A stretch of DNA of 64,000 nt from a candidate division FCPU426 bacterium (GCA_030591525.1 JAUVAV010000015.1:1-64000); one strand, 5' to 3'; positions 33,815 to 43,315 are shown, counted from the first letter of the stretch. Made by a program: numbers and translations. Notes: generated by a model not told the origin, from the letters alone.

Positions 33815-36748
33815 ATGGTCTTAATGCAAAAAAACATCCAAGGTTTGGTTGACCGCCTGGTGCAATCACCCCAATACGCCGGCCGGGCGGTACACTACCG
33901 TTACCTGCCGCCGGGAGCGCCCGATTTCCAGGACCTGGATGAATCCTGGCCCGAACCTTTGCGCCGAGCCTTGGCAACATCCGGGATCTCCCGGCTTTTT
34001 TCACACCAAGCCGAGGCCATGGCACTGCTCCGGCGGGGAGAGCATACGGCGGTCACGACCCCGACCGCTTCCGGCAAAACCTTAATTTATAACATGGTGG
34101 TGTGCGAAAAACTTCTGCAAGATCCTAAAAGCTGCGCCCTCTATCTATTTCCCTTAAAAGCCTTGGCCCAGGATCAACTAAAAACTTTGCAGGCGTTTTT
34201 AAAACCGCTGGAGGATCCCGGACTTACCGCGGCCGTGTATGATGGCGATACGCCGCCTTCTGTGCGGGCCCGGCTGAAGCGTAATCCGCCCCGGGTTTTG
34301 TTTACCAATCCGGATATGCTCCATTACGGCATGTTGGCGCATGCCGAAGGCTGGCTGGATTTCTTCCGGCGGATTAGCGTGATAGTAATAGATGAAGCCC
34401 ATTCCTACCGGGGAGTATTTGGTTCCCACGTGGCCTTGATCTTACGGCGGTTGCAGCGTCTCTGCGGCCGGCCGGGTCCGACCCTGGCTGCCAGCTCGGC
34501 AACCATGGCCAATTCCCAGGAGTTTTTAAGACTGCTGACCGGTCAGAATTTTAATGTAATAGAGCGTTGCGGCGCGCCCCGGCAGGGCCGGCATGTTATC
34601 CTGGTTAATCCCAAAGGAAGTCCTTACCATGAAGCCGCGGAAATCCTATGTGAATGCCTGGATCATGAAATTAAGACGATTGTGTTTACCAAATCCCGTA
34701 AAATTACGGAATTGATACACATCTGGGTCAGGGAGGCCGCTCCGCGCTTTGCGGCGCGGATCGCGGCATATCGATCCGGCTATCTGCCCGAAGAGCGCCG
34801 GATTATAGAGCAGCGGCTTTTTCAGGAAGAATTATCCGCAGTGATCAGTACCAGTGCTCTGGAATCCGGGATTGATGTAGGCGGATTAGATGCTTGCGTG
34901 CTGGTAGGTTATCCCGGCACCATGATCAGCACCTGGCAGCGGGTCGGTCGTGCCGGACGGCAACGGGAGGCCTTAATGGTTTTAATTGCGCTGCCCGATG
35001 CCTTGGATCATTATTTTCTCAATCATCCCGAGGATTTTTTTAAGGCCCGGTTTGAGAACTGCGTATTAGACCCGGATAATCATCAAATCCTGCGGCAACA
35101 CTTGCCCTGCGCCGCCCGGGAAGCTCCTCTGACCCGGGAGGATGCGGGGTGTTTCGGTACCACAGCGTGGCAGCTTCTTCCCGAACTGGTTCAGGAAGGG
35201 CGGTTACATGAGACTGCGGAAGCGGACCGCTGGTTCAGCGCCCGCAAGCTGCCGCATCGTCATATGGAGATTCGGTCAGCCGGGGAACAGTATACTATTA
35301 AACACGCTGACCAGGAACGTGTTTTTGGCAGCATTGAAGAATCCCGGGTATTCAAGGAATGCCATCCCGGCGCGATCTATTTGCATGGCGGCCTGCAATA
35401 CGAAGTAGTTGGGTTGGAACTTATCGAGCATACTGTTTTGGTGAGAGCGGCATCCGGCGATTGGTATACCCAATATACCGGCTCGGAGGAGATCGAGATT
35501 CTGGACATCCCGGCCGGACAAGTAGTACGAACCTCGGCGGAGCGATTCACGGCCGGCTTAGCGCAGGTTCGGGTAACCGAAAAGGTGGTAGCCTATGAAC
35601 GCCGGCGGGTCAGAGACCGGTCGCTTATTTCAGAACATAAACTTCAGCTCCCGCCGCGAATTTTCGAAACTCAGGCAGTGGTCATAACCGTGCCCGGAAT
35701 CTGGCGCCGCCGCTGCTGGGAATATGGAATGGATTTTGCGGGGGGTCTGCATGCAGTGGAACACACTTTAATCGCCGCACTGCCGATCCAGGTGCTTTGC
35801 GACCGCTGGGATTTGGGCGGAGTTTCCACTATGGCGCATCCCCAGCTTGATCAGCCGGCTATTTTGATATATGATGGTTTTTCCGGAGGAGTTGGTTTGG
35901 CAGCCAAGGGATTGGCTGTGCGAAAGGATTGGCTCTCCGGCGCCCGGGAGATTATTGCGGGGTGTGCTTGCGAAGAAGGCTGCCCGGCTTGCATTCATTC
36001 GCCCAAATGCGGCAGCCGAAATCAACCCCTGGATAAGTCGGCTGGCCGGATGATTTTAGAGGCGGTTGCGCGTGAAACCATTTCGGACTTGAATCTTACT
36101 TCTTTGTCCCGGGATCGGATAGACCCGTTGGCTGCAAGAAAGGAGAAAAACATAATGACTCAACCGGAAGCAACCTCCCGTCCGCCGGATCAGAAATTTC
36201 GACTCCTGGTTTTTGACCTGGAGACTCAAAAGAGCGCGGCCGAAGTGGGGGGATGGGGGAACATAGACCGCATGCGGCTTTCCCTGGGAGTGGTGTATGA
36301 TCATTCCACCGGGGCGTATACGGCTTACCGGGAAGATAAAGTGGGAGAACTCATGCAGCATCTGCTCTCGGCTGATGCGGTGGTGGGTTATAATATAGAC
36401 CGCTTTGATCTGACCGTGCTTTCCCCGTACAGTGACCATGTGAATCGCATCAGGACCTTTGATCTTGCCAAGGATGTCTGGCAAAGATTAGGACATCGTA
36501 TCGCGTTGGACAAATTAGCCCAATCCACCTTGCAGCGAGGTAAAACCGCGGAAGGACTGCAAGCCATCACCTGGTACCGGGAAGGCAACTGGGAAGCCTT
36601 GGAAGCCTACTGCCGGGCGGATGTGGAAATCACCCGCGATCTTTTCTGGTTTGGCTGGCGCTATAATTACTTGCTTTTCGAGCGTCAGGGAGTACAAATG
36701 AAAGTGCCGGTAGCCTGGCGGGAACGGTTTCCGACTTTAATACCTTAG
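33815..36748 (+). CDS. MrfA-type helicase fused to MrfB-type exonuclease
   Basis: 977 residues. Residues 1-780 are a superfamily 2 helicase of the YprA/MrfA group: TPTASGKT, DEAH, SATMANSQEF and QRVGRAGRQ motifs, then a DUF1998/MZB region with four Cys (CACEEGCPACIHSPKCG). Residues about 790-977 are an RNase-H-like exonuclease of the YprB/MrfB kind: FDLETQ, GYNIDRFD and YCRAD supply DEDD residues. In Bacillus MrfA and MrfB are separate and repair mitomycin damage. An internal AGGAG and in-frame ATG (36155) precede the nuclease domain. The TAG stop lies in TTAG beside element B1. Confidence 0.88.
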   Translation: MVLMQKNIQGLVDRLVQSPQYAGRAVHYRYLPPGAPDFQDLDESWPEPLRRALATSGISRLFSHQAEAMALLRRGEHTAVTTPTASGKTLIYNMVVCEKLLQDPKSCALYLFPLKALAQDQLKTLQAFLKPLEDPGLTAAVYDGDTPPSVRARLKRNPPRVLFTNPDMLHYGMLAHAEGWLDFFRRISVIVIDEAHSYRGVFGSHVALILRRLQRLCGRPGPTLAASSATMANSQEFLRLLTGQNFNVIERCGAPRQGRHVILVNPKGSPYHEAAEILCECLDHEIKTIVFTKSRKITELIHIWVREAAPRFAARIAAYRSGYLPEERRIIEQRLFQEELSAVISTSALESGIDVGGLDACVLVGYPGTMISTWQRVGRAGRQREALMVLIALPDALDHYFLNHPEDFFKARFENCVLDPDNHQILRQHLPCAAREAPLTREDAGCFGTTAWQLLPELVQEGRLHETAEADRWFSARKLPHRHMEIRSAGEQYTIKHADQERVFGSIEESRVFKECHPGAIYLHGGLQYEVVGLELIEHTVLVRAASGDWYTQYTGSEEIEILDIPAGQVVRTSAERFTAGLAQVRVTEKVVAYERRRVRDRSLISEHKLQLPPRIFETQAVVITVPGIWRRRCWEYGMDFAGGLHAVEHTLIAALPIQVLCDRWDLGGVSTMAHPQLDQPAILIYDGFSGGVGLAAKGLAVRKDWLSGAREIIAGCACEEGCPACIHSPKCGSRNQPLDKSAGRMILEAVARETISDLNLTSLSRDRIDPLAARKEKNIMTQPEATSRPPDQKFRLLVFDLETQKSAAEVGGWGNIDRMRLSLGVVYDHSTGAYTAYREDKVGELMQHLLSADAVVGYNIDRFDLTVLSPYSDHVNRIRTFDLAKDVWQRLGHRIALDKLAQSTLQRGKTAEGLQAITWYREGNWEALEAYCRADVEITRDLFWFGWRYNYLLFERQGVQMKVPVAWRERFPTLIP
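36155..36748 (+). other. Possible internal translation start for the exonuclease domain
   Basis: AAAGGAG at 36139-36145 is followed after nine bases by ATG 36155, in frame with the helicase-exonuclease gene. It would give a free 197-residue nuclease domain beginning MTQPEATSRPPDQKFRLL. Either the domain is made both fused and free, or this is a trace of two once separate genes. Confidence 0.5.
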
Positions 36749-36909
36749 GAGCCGGTTGGACTTAGGCACAAAAGCAGGTTTTAAGCACTCTTCCCCCTTT
36801 TGTAAAGGGGGATTGAGGGGGATTTTGAACAGATAGTTGTGCGTTTTTTTAATAAATCCCCCCAGCCCCCTTTACAAAAGGGGGAAAAAGACTTATGTCC
36901 GACAGACTC
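36749..36909. mobile_element. Family B palindromic element, copy B1
   Basis: 161 bp between TTAG (36745-36748, containing the helicase stop codon) and CTAG (36910-36913). Ends are GAGCCGGTTGGACTTAGGC and its inverted form near GTCCGACAGACTC. The interior has repeated CCCCCTTT and AAAGGGGG blocks that can fold into several hairpins. Copies B2 and B3 are nearly identical to it over the whole length, so spread was recent. Confidence 0.78.
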
Positions 36910-36948
36910 CTAGGCAAAGCTGAAAATACTTTAAAACCAGGAGGAAAA

Positions 36949-39900
36949 ATGAGGGCGTTAAAATCCATTGTATTTTTAATAAGTTTAATATTTATTGCTT
37001 TTCTTAGCTATGGTCAAACAAAAGAAACAATAATAGAAATCCAAGGGGAAAATGTTGGTTTTAGTGAGGTGGATTCTTATTATGAAAGCGGAAAAATAAA
37101 AAAAGGTTCTTTATCCCAAGACACAACGCTAATGGTAGGCGAAACTGAGATTTCTTTTGAAGCAGGTAAAAAGATTGAGTTTGATAAAAACGGGAATGTA
37201 TATTTGGAATCTTTATCCCAAGACACAAAGTTAAAAGTAGGCGCAACTGAGATTACTTTTACACCAAGTAAGGAGATTAAATTTCATGAAAATGGGAATG
37301 CAAAAAAAGGCTATTTATCTCAAGACACAACGCTAAAGGTGGGCGAAACTGAGATTTCTTTTAAAGCCGGTGAAAGAATTGGATTACATGACAACGGGAA
37401 GGTATTTTGGGGATATTTATCCCAAGACACCAAGTTAAAGGCAGGAGCAACTGAGATTCCTTTTAAAGCAGGTAAAGAGATTGTATTTCATGAAAGTGGG
37501 AATGTAAGCAAAGGCTATCTATCCCAAGACACAAAGCTAAAGGTAGGCGAAAATTTAATTTTTTTTAAAGCGGGCGAAAAGATTTGGCTTGATAATAACG
37601 GGAATGTAAGCAAAGGCTATTTATTCCAAGACACAACGTTAAAGGTGGCAGCAACTAAGATTCCTTTTAAAGCAAGTGTATGGATTTGCTTTCATGAAAA
37701 TGGGAAGGTATTTTGGGGGTTTTTATCTCAAGACACAACGCTAAAGGTGGGCGTAAATAAAATTTCTTTTAAAGCAAGCAAAAAGATTCAGTTTGATGAA
37801 AATGGAAATGTATATTTTGGATATTTATCCCGAGACACAAAGTTAAAGGCAGGAGCAACTGAGGTTTCTTTTAGAGCCGGTAAAGTAATTGGATTTCATA
37901 AAAACGGGAAGGTGTCTTGGGGATTTTTATCCCAAGACACAACGCTGAAGGTAGGTGAAACTGAGATTTCTTTTAAAGCTGGTAAAAAGATTCAGTTTCG
38001 TGAAAACGGGAATGTATATTTCGGATATTTATCCCAAGACACAACGCTGAAGGTGGCAGAAACTGAGATTCCTTTTAAAGCAGGTGAAAAGATCGAATTT
38101 TATAAAAACGGGAATGTATTGTGGGGATCTTTATCCCAAGACTCAACGCTAAAGGTGGGCGAAAATAAGATTTCTTTTAAAGCAGATAAAAAGATTGTGT
38201 TTCATGGAAATGGGAATGTAAAAAAAGGATCTTTGTCCCAAGACACAACGCTAAAGGTGACAGCAACTGAGGTTCCTTTTACAGCCGGCAAAGAGATTGA
38301 CTTTCAGGAAAATGGAAATGTGGATTCCGGCTATCTATCCCGAGACACAAAGCTAAAGGTGGGCGAGAATAAAATTCCTTTTAAAGCAGGTGAAAAGATC
38401 GAATTTGATAAAAGCGGGAATGTATATTTGGGCTATTTATCCCAAGACACAAGGCTGAAGGTGGGGGAGAATAAAATTCCTTTTAAAGCAGGTGAAAAGA
38501 TCAAATTTTATAAAAACGGGGATGTAAACAGAGGCTATTTATCCCAAGACACAAAGCTAAAGGTGGGCGAGAATAAAATTCCTTTTAAGGCAGGTAAAGA
38601 GATTCGGTTTAGTAAAAATGGGAAGGTAGACAGCGGATGTTTGTCTCATGATACAACGCTACAAGTAGGCGAATATAGATTTTCATTTAGAGCAGGTAAA
38701 GAAATTTGGCTTGGTCAAGATGGGGTGGTAATCAGCGGATATTTATCTCATTATACGCCTCTAAAAGTAGGCGAAAATAAGATTGTATTTCAAATAAATC
38801 GCGAGACTTTATTTTATTCAAATAACATAGGGCCAAATATACAGTGCGGATATCTATTCCAAGACACAAAGTTAAACGTTGGAGGGCAAAGTATTTTGTT
38901 TAAAGCAGGTAAAAGGATCAAGTTTTATGTAAATGGGGAGGTAAGCCGCGGATATTTATCTCAAGCTACCACGCTAAAAGTGGGGGAAAATAGAATTTCA
39001 TTTGCAGCAGGTAAAAGCATTGATTTTTATGAAAATGGGGATGTAAACGACGGATATTTATCTCAAGCTACCACGCTAAAAGTGGGGGAAAATAGAATTT
39101 CGTTTGCAGCAGGTAAAAGCATTAATTTTCATGAAAATGGGAATGTAGAATATGGACATTTATCCCAAGCTACCACGCTAAAAGTGGGAGAGTATAGAAT
39201 TTCATTTGCAGCAGGTAAAAAGATTTGGTTTGGTGAAAATGGGAATGTGGCTTTGGGCTATTTATCCCAAGACATCAAGCTGAAGGTAGGCGAAACCGAG
39301 ATTACTTTTATAGCCGGTAATCAAATTGGTTTTCATGAAAATGGGAATATAAACTACGGATGTTTATCCCCGGACACAACCCTAAAGGTGGGAGAGAATA
39401 GAATTCCTTTTAAAACATATGGAGGGGTTGAATTTTATGAAAATGGGAATATATGGAACGGATATTTATCCCAAGATACAAAGCTAAAGGTAGGAGAGTA
39501 TGGAATTTCATTTAAAACAGGTAAAAGCATTTGTTTTTATGAAAACGGGAATATGAGCCACGGATATTTATCCCGAGACACAACGCTAAAGGTGGCGGCA
39601 ACTGAGATTCCTTTTGAGGCCGGTAGCGGGATTGGATTTCATGAAAACGGGCATGTAAGCAATGGCTGTTTATCTCAAGCTGCAAAGCTAAAGGTAGGCG
39701 AAACTGAGATTTCTTTCGCAAGCGCAGAGATCAAATTTTATAAAAATGAGAATGTGAGACAGGGATTTTTATCTCAAGCTACAACGCTAAAAACAGGAGA
39801 GTATAAAATTTTGTTTGCAGCAGGTAAAAGGATTGGATTTTATGAAAATGGGGATGTAAACAACGGATATTCATCTCAAGCGAGAGCGCTAAAAGTAGGA

Positions 39901-40836
39901 GAGTATAGAATTTTATTTGCAGCAGGTGAATGGATGGGCTTTTACAAAAACGGAAATGTGAGCCAGGGATATTTATCTCAAGCTAAAACGCTGAAAGTGG
40001 GAGAGTATAAAATTTTGTTTGCAGCAGGTAAAAGCATTGGATTTCATGAAAACGGGAGTGTGAGAAAAGGATATTTAAGCCAAGATACAAAGCTGAAGGC
40101 AGGCGGAAATGAGATTTCTTTTCAAGCAATTAGGGAGATTGGATTTCATGAAAGCGGGAGTGTAAGAAAAGGATATTTAAGCCAAGATACAAAGCTGAAG
40201 GCAGGCGGAACTGTGTTTCCTTTTCAAGCAGGTAAAAGCATTGGATTTCATGAAAACGGGAGTGTAAGAAAAGGATATTTAACCCATGATACAACGTTGA
40301 AGGCAGGCGGAACTGAGATTCCTTTTCAAGCAATTAGGGAGATTGGATTTTATGAAAACGGGAATGTGAAAAAAGGATGTTTAACCCAAGCGACAACGTT
40401 GAAGACAGGCGAAACTGAGATTCCTTTTCAAGCAAGTAAAGAGATGGGATTTTATGAAAATGGGGAAGTAAAATATGGCAAAGCAGCAGAAACAGTTAGC
40501 ATTAATAAAAACCTGGATATAATAACAGGAGCGTGGATTTATTATTATTCTAAACTAAATAAGATTTATATAATATCACCAGACGATAGATTTCAACTCG
40601 AAAAAGACATTCCCTATATAATAAATGGAATAGGCAAGGTTGAGATAATATTACCTAAAGGAAGTTATATAACGAGATATAGTGTGGAGTTTATTTCCTC
40701 GATAACCCCTTTGGTTGATATACATTTGCAGGGGGAAATCATTGCTAAACAAGATGAACAGGCTATTTTTGAGAAGTTGCTAGAGAAAGCTCGGAAAATT
40801 ATAATAAAGAAAAGTAATCTGTTAGTAACACACTGA
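36949..40836 (+). CDS. Giant secreted protein with thirty-three 34-residue repeats
   Basis: 1295 residues. A signal peptide (MRALKSIVFLISLIFIAF, cut near SYGQT) is followed from about residue 57 by 33 tandem units of 34 residues with consensus GYLSQDTxLKVGxxEIxF then xAGKxIxFxENGNVxx. The ENGNV-x-x-G part recalls MORN-type repeats. Unit 17 has a three-residue insertion and unit 26 is one short. About 120 C-terminal residues are unlike the repeats. The gene is clearly AT-richer than its neighbours. ATG 36949 has AGGAGG at 36939-36944. Function unknown; a surface or periplasmic beta-rich rod is likely. Confidence 0.85.
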   Translation: MRALKSIVFLISLIFIAFLSYGQTKETIIEIQGENVGFSEVDSYYESGKIKKGSLSQDTTLMVGETEISFEAGKKIEFDKNGNVYLESLSQDTKLKVGATEITFTPSKEIKFHENGNAKKGYLSQDTTLKVGETEISFKAGERIGLHDNGKVFWGYLSQDTKLKAGATEIPFKAGKEIVFHESGNVSKGYLSQDTKLKVGENLIFFKAGEKIWLDNNGNVSKGYLFQDTTLKVAATKIPFKASVWICFHENGKVFWGFLSQDTTLKVGVNKISFKASKKIQFDENGNVYFGYLSRDTKLKAGATEVSFRAGKVIGFHKNGKVSWGFLSQDTTLKVGETEISFKAGKKIQFRENGNVYFGYLSQDTTLKVAETEIPFKAGEKIEFYKNGNVLWGSLSQDSTLKVGENKISFKADKKIVFHGNGNVKKGSLSQDTTLKVTATEVPFTAGKEIDFQENGNVDSGYLSRDTKLKVGENKIPFKAGEKIEFDKSGNVYLGYLSQDTRLKVGENKIPFKAGEKIKFYKNGDVNRGYLSQDTKLKVGENKIPFKAGKEIRFSKNGKVDSGCLSHDTTLQVGEYRFSFRAGKEIWLGQDGVVISGYLSHYTPLKVGENKIVFQINRETLFYSNNIGPNIQCGYLFQDTKLNVGGQSILFKAGKRIKFYVNGEVSRGYLSQATTLKVGENRISFAAGKSIDFYENGDVNDGYLSQATTLKVGENRISFAAGKSINFHENGNVEYGHLSQATTLKVGEYRISFAAGKKIWFGENGNVALGYLSQDIKLKVGETEITFIAGNQIGFHENGNINYGCLSPDTTLKVGENRIPFKTYGGVEFYENGNIWNGYLSQDTKLKVGEYGISFKTGKSICFYENGNMSHGYLSRDTTLKVAATEIPFEAGSGIGFHENGHVSNGCLSQAAKLKVGETEISFASAEIKFYKNENVRQGFLSQATTLKTGEYKILFAAGKRIGFYENGDVNNGYSSQARALKVGEYRILFAAGEWMGFYKNGNVSQGYLSQAKTLKVGEYKILFAAGKSIGFHENGSVRKGYLSQDTKLKAGGNEISFQAIREIGFHESGSVRKGYLSQDTKLKAGGTVFPFQAGKSIGFHENGSVRKGYLTHDTTLKAGGTEIPFQAIREIGFYENGNVKKGCLTQATTLKTGETEIPFQASKEMGFYENGEVKYGKAAETVSINKNLDIITGAWIYYYSKLNKIYIISPDDRFQLEKDIPYIINGIGKVEIILPKGSYITRYSVEFISSITPLVDIHLQGEIIAKQDEQAIFEKLLEKARKIIIKKSNLLVTH

Positions 40837-41060
40837 GGGTGACGCCTGAAGTATCAGTGCCAGGGATGACCTTATATCCGCACAGAGGAGAGTGGATCTG
40901 TCATTAGTCATCAAGTTTGACCCCTCTGGTCATAAGTTTGTCCCCCCTGAATCATCCCGTAATCCAGGGCCGGGTGGGAACGGTTTCCAACTTTAATAGG
41001 TTGACGCTGAACTTGGGCCAATGGTATTATAAAAAAAAATAAAATAATGGAGTTCCGACA
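40837..41060. other. Spacer with worn copy of the helicase gene end
   Basis: GCCGGGTGGGAACGGTTTCC and the next ten bases (40969-40998) match the last codons of the helicase-exonuclease gene (36713-36742) at 27 of 30 positions and in translation read AGWERFPTLIG against AWRERFPTLIP. Two imperfect tandem copies of TCATMAGTTTGWCCCC lie at about 40899-40945. These look like marks of insertion of the repeat gene. Confidence 0.5.
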
Positions 41061-42566
41061 TTGTGGCCGGTTCTATACTTACCCAATGGTGAAACTAAAA
41101 CCATAGCGCTTGACAGCCGGACGGCTGATATGACAGCGTTGCTGCTGAAATTGCAGAAGCAGCACTTCAATGGTTACGTGGAAATATTAGCGTCCCATGA
41201 ACATGGCTTGTTGCTTTTCCACCAGGGCCGAATTTGTAATTGTTTCTACGAGGGGACGGCAGAGCTTAAATTATCCCGCGAACAAATCATCCGGTATTTT
41301 CTTCCCACCACGACTAAAACAAGCGATACCATAATCAAGACCACGGAACTGGACCCTCAGAGGCTGGAAGCTTTGAGCGCCCTGGCAATTAAACCGCCCG
41401 TACAGCAGGAACTGGAAACCGTTTTTCTGGATATGAATAAATTATTCGACACCTTATGCCGGAAGAATTTCACCGGGACCCTGCGGTTTTTTCAAATCCG
41501 CAATAATCCCCGGTTAGGCAATCTTTTATTGAAAATGAAAAAAATCACAGCCGAGCAACTTCGGGAGGCTATCCAACTACAGCTTTCCGGAGCCGGGGCT
41601 TTGCGTCTGGGAGATGCCCTGGTAAAGATCAAGGCCCTGAGTGCGGGAGACTTAAAGGAGGCCTTAACCCGGCAGTTATATACCCGTAAAAGCTCGGATA
41701 ATGAACTTGCGCTGGCGCTTTTTTTCGAGGGCGTATTTCTGGGGGGATATACTTCGGCGGATAAAATATTAACTGCCAGCCGGCAGGAAGTATTGGCTTG
41801 GATTTTGGCGGACGGAGTATTATTGGATATTATCGAAGGGGTTCTTCCCAAAGAGGTTTCCTTTCCCCTCGAGCTGAAACCGGAGTCCGAATTAGAACCG
41901 ATTAATCCAAAAACTTCCCGGGCGGAAGCCCGGCCGTTATCCCGGAAAACCGAGATTAAAATACCGGATCGCCATCGTAAGGAGGAGAAAAAAATTCCCA
42001 AAAAGGCGAAGGCGCCGGAAGTTCAGGCGCCGAACCAAGAGCTCCAGCAGTTAATCGCAGAAACCTTAAACTTGAAGGGTGACGATCTCATTCTGGATTT
42101 TGGTTTGTCGGCGGACACTATACCATCCCCGCCTAAGCCGGCCGGCCGGAACCAGGAAAGAGATGCTTCACCGCGGGATATTTTGGATGAAAAATTCCGT
42201 TCAGATGAGATATTACCGGCAGCCGCAGTACCGACGCATTATGAAAGCCTAGAGCCGGTCGAAAGGCCGGAAACGAAAGACCCATTTGCCGGGGAAGATC
42301 AGGATAAGAAATTGGACCTTGAGCCGCTGCCTGATAATTTGCAAGGCCTGGAATATATGCGGGCCTTGATGGAAAAATACATGGGATTTTTAGGCCGTTC
42401 GCTGCTGAAACGGGAACAAGAACGGCTGGAGATGCCGTATGAAATTCAGAGCAACGCTCAGTTGCGAATTATTAATAAGAATCTTTTTTTGCCTCTCAGT
42501 CTATTAGTTGGTCCCAGTATGGCTCGCAGAATAGTAAATGAAATCCAGTCCAGAATCGGAGAGTGA
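41061..42566 (+). CDS. DUF4388/MshEN-like multidomain protein
   Basis: 501 residues, no signal peptide. Residues 1-120 look like a PatA/DUF4388 type domain (FNGYVEILASHEHGLLLFHQGRICNCFYEG). About residues 145-200 hold LGNLLLKMKKITAEQLREAIQLQ and LGDALVKIKALSAGDLKEAL, two halves like the MshEN/GspE N-terminal domain that can bind cyclic di-GMP. A long charged, Pro-rich linker leads to a C-terminal helical domain. TTG 41061 with TGGAG upstream is the likely start. The next gene begins seven bases after the stop. Confidence 0.6.
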   Translation: MWPVLYLPNGETKTIALDSRTADMTALLLKLQKQHFNGYVEILASHEHGLLLFHQGRICNCFYEGTAELKLSREQIIRYFLPTTTKTSDTIIKTTELDPQRLEALSALAIKPPVQQELETVFLDMNKLFDTLCRKNFTGTLRFFQIRNNPRLGNLLLKMKKITAEQLREAIQLQLSGAGALRLGDALVKIKALSAGDLKEALTRQLYTRKSSDNELALALFFEGVFLGGYTSADKILTASRQEVLAWILADGVLLDIIEGVLPKEVSFPLELKPESELEPINPKTSRAEARPLSRKTEIKIPDRHRKEEKKIPKKAKAPEVQAPNQELQQLIAETLNLKGDDLILDFGLSADTIPSPPKPAGRNQERDASPRDILDEKFRSDEILPAAAVPTHYESLEPVERPETKDPFAGEDQDKKLDLEPLPDNLQGLEYMRALMEKYMGFLGRSLLKREQERLEMPYEIQSNAQLRIINKNLFLPLSLLVGPSMARRIVNEIQSRIGE

Positions 42567-42573
42567 ACCCAGA

Positions 42574-42927
42574 ATGGAAACCATACTAACTCCCCAGCAG
42601 CATCTAATCTTTGTAACCCTGACCAGTTATATGGCCATGCTGGGCGGAGTGCTGCTTTGGGGAGGCTTTATTTTAATGGGGATTATTTCACGGCGGCTGG
42701 AACTGGTTTACGGCATCATTACCCATTGGCAGTTTCAAATTATAGCTCCGCTGGGGTTGTTTATATATCTTATGATGCAATCCCTTGCTTCCTTGCGCCA
42801 TCAGAATATGGGGCCCGTGGAACAATGGACGGGTTATACTTTATTGATATGGTCGGCCGGTCTTAGTCTATGGGGCATTTGCCGTTTTGGGCGGGTGCTG
42901 AAAATATTGGAGCGGGGGCGGGATTGA
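42574..42927 (+). CDS. Small membrane protein, three helices
   Basis: 117 residues. Three hydrophobic stretches: VTLTSYMAMLGGVLLWGGFILMG, FQIIAPLGLFIYLMMQSLA and GYTLLIWSAGLSLWGI. No domain recognised. The ATG at 42574 follows GGAGAGTGAACCCAG; an in-frame ATG at 42538 would overlap the preceding gene. It is followed after one base by another small membrane protein, so the three genes from 41061 form an operon. Confidence 0.65.
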   Translation: METILTPQQHLIFVTLTSYMAMLGGVLLWGGFILMGIISRRLELVYGIITHWQFQIIAPLGLFIYLMMQSLASLRHQNMGPVEQWTGYTLLIWSAGLSLWGICRFGRVLKILERGRD

Positions 42928-42928
42928 G

Positions 42929-43276
42929 ATGTTGGATTCTTTATATCGGGCCAGTTTTTTTCTCTACGAAATTGGTTTTATACTGTTGGCCATAGCTTTA
43001 TGGATCTACTCGCGATCCCTGTACAAGCTAAATCAAGCCCTGCGGCAGCCGAGCTTCTGGTTTTGGCCGGCCCTCGGCGCATTACTTTTGATAATCTGTG
43101 CTTCCAATCATTTCTACGTCTACTATTGGTTATCTCCCCAATATCTGCGCTACGAATCACGTCCTTTGTTAATTCTAATGTATATTTTAAAGACGCTATC
43201 CATGGGGAGTATTTTAATTGCCGGCTTGGCTCTGGCGGTCAGCAACCTGCTCTATTTAAGGAGGATTAGTAAATAA
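42929..43276 (+). CDS. Small membrane protein, three helices
   Basis: 115 residues with three predicted helices (FLYEIGFILLAIALWIYS, FWPALGALLLIICASNHFYVYY and LSMGSILIAGLALAVSNLLYL). No family recognised. The start is one base after the stop of the previous gene, with GGGCGGGATTGAG as ribosome-binding region. The two small proteins probably act together with the DUF4388-like protein. Confidence 0.65.
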   Translation: MLDSLYRASFFLYEIGFILLAIALWIYSRSLYKLNQALRQPSFWFWPALGALLLIICASNHFYVYYWLSPQYLRYESRPLLILMYILKTLSMGSILIAGLALAVSNLLYLRRISK

Positions 43277-43315
43277 TCGCCGGCGGATTAAATTATGGAT
43301 ATTGTCTCGAAAGAC

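Noticed and set aside
36949-40836. Regular 102-bp periodicity that could be mistaken for a CRISPR array
   Set aside because: The period is one continuous open frame encoding 34-residue protein repeats with a signal peptide and ribosome-binding site; there are no unique spacers between identical repeats and no cas genes nearby.
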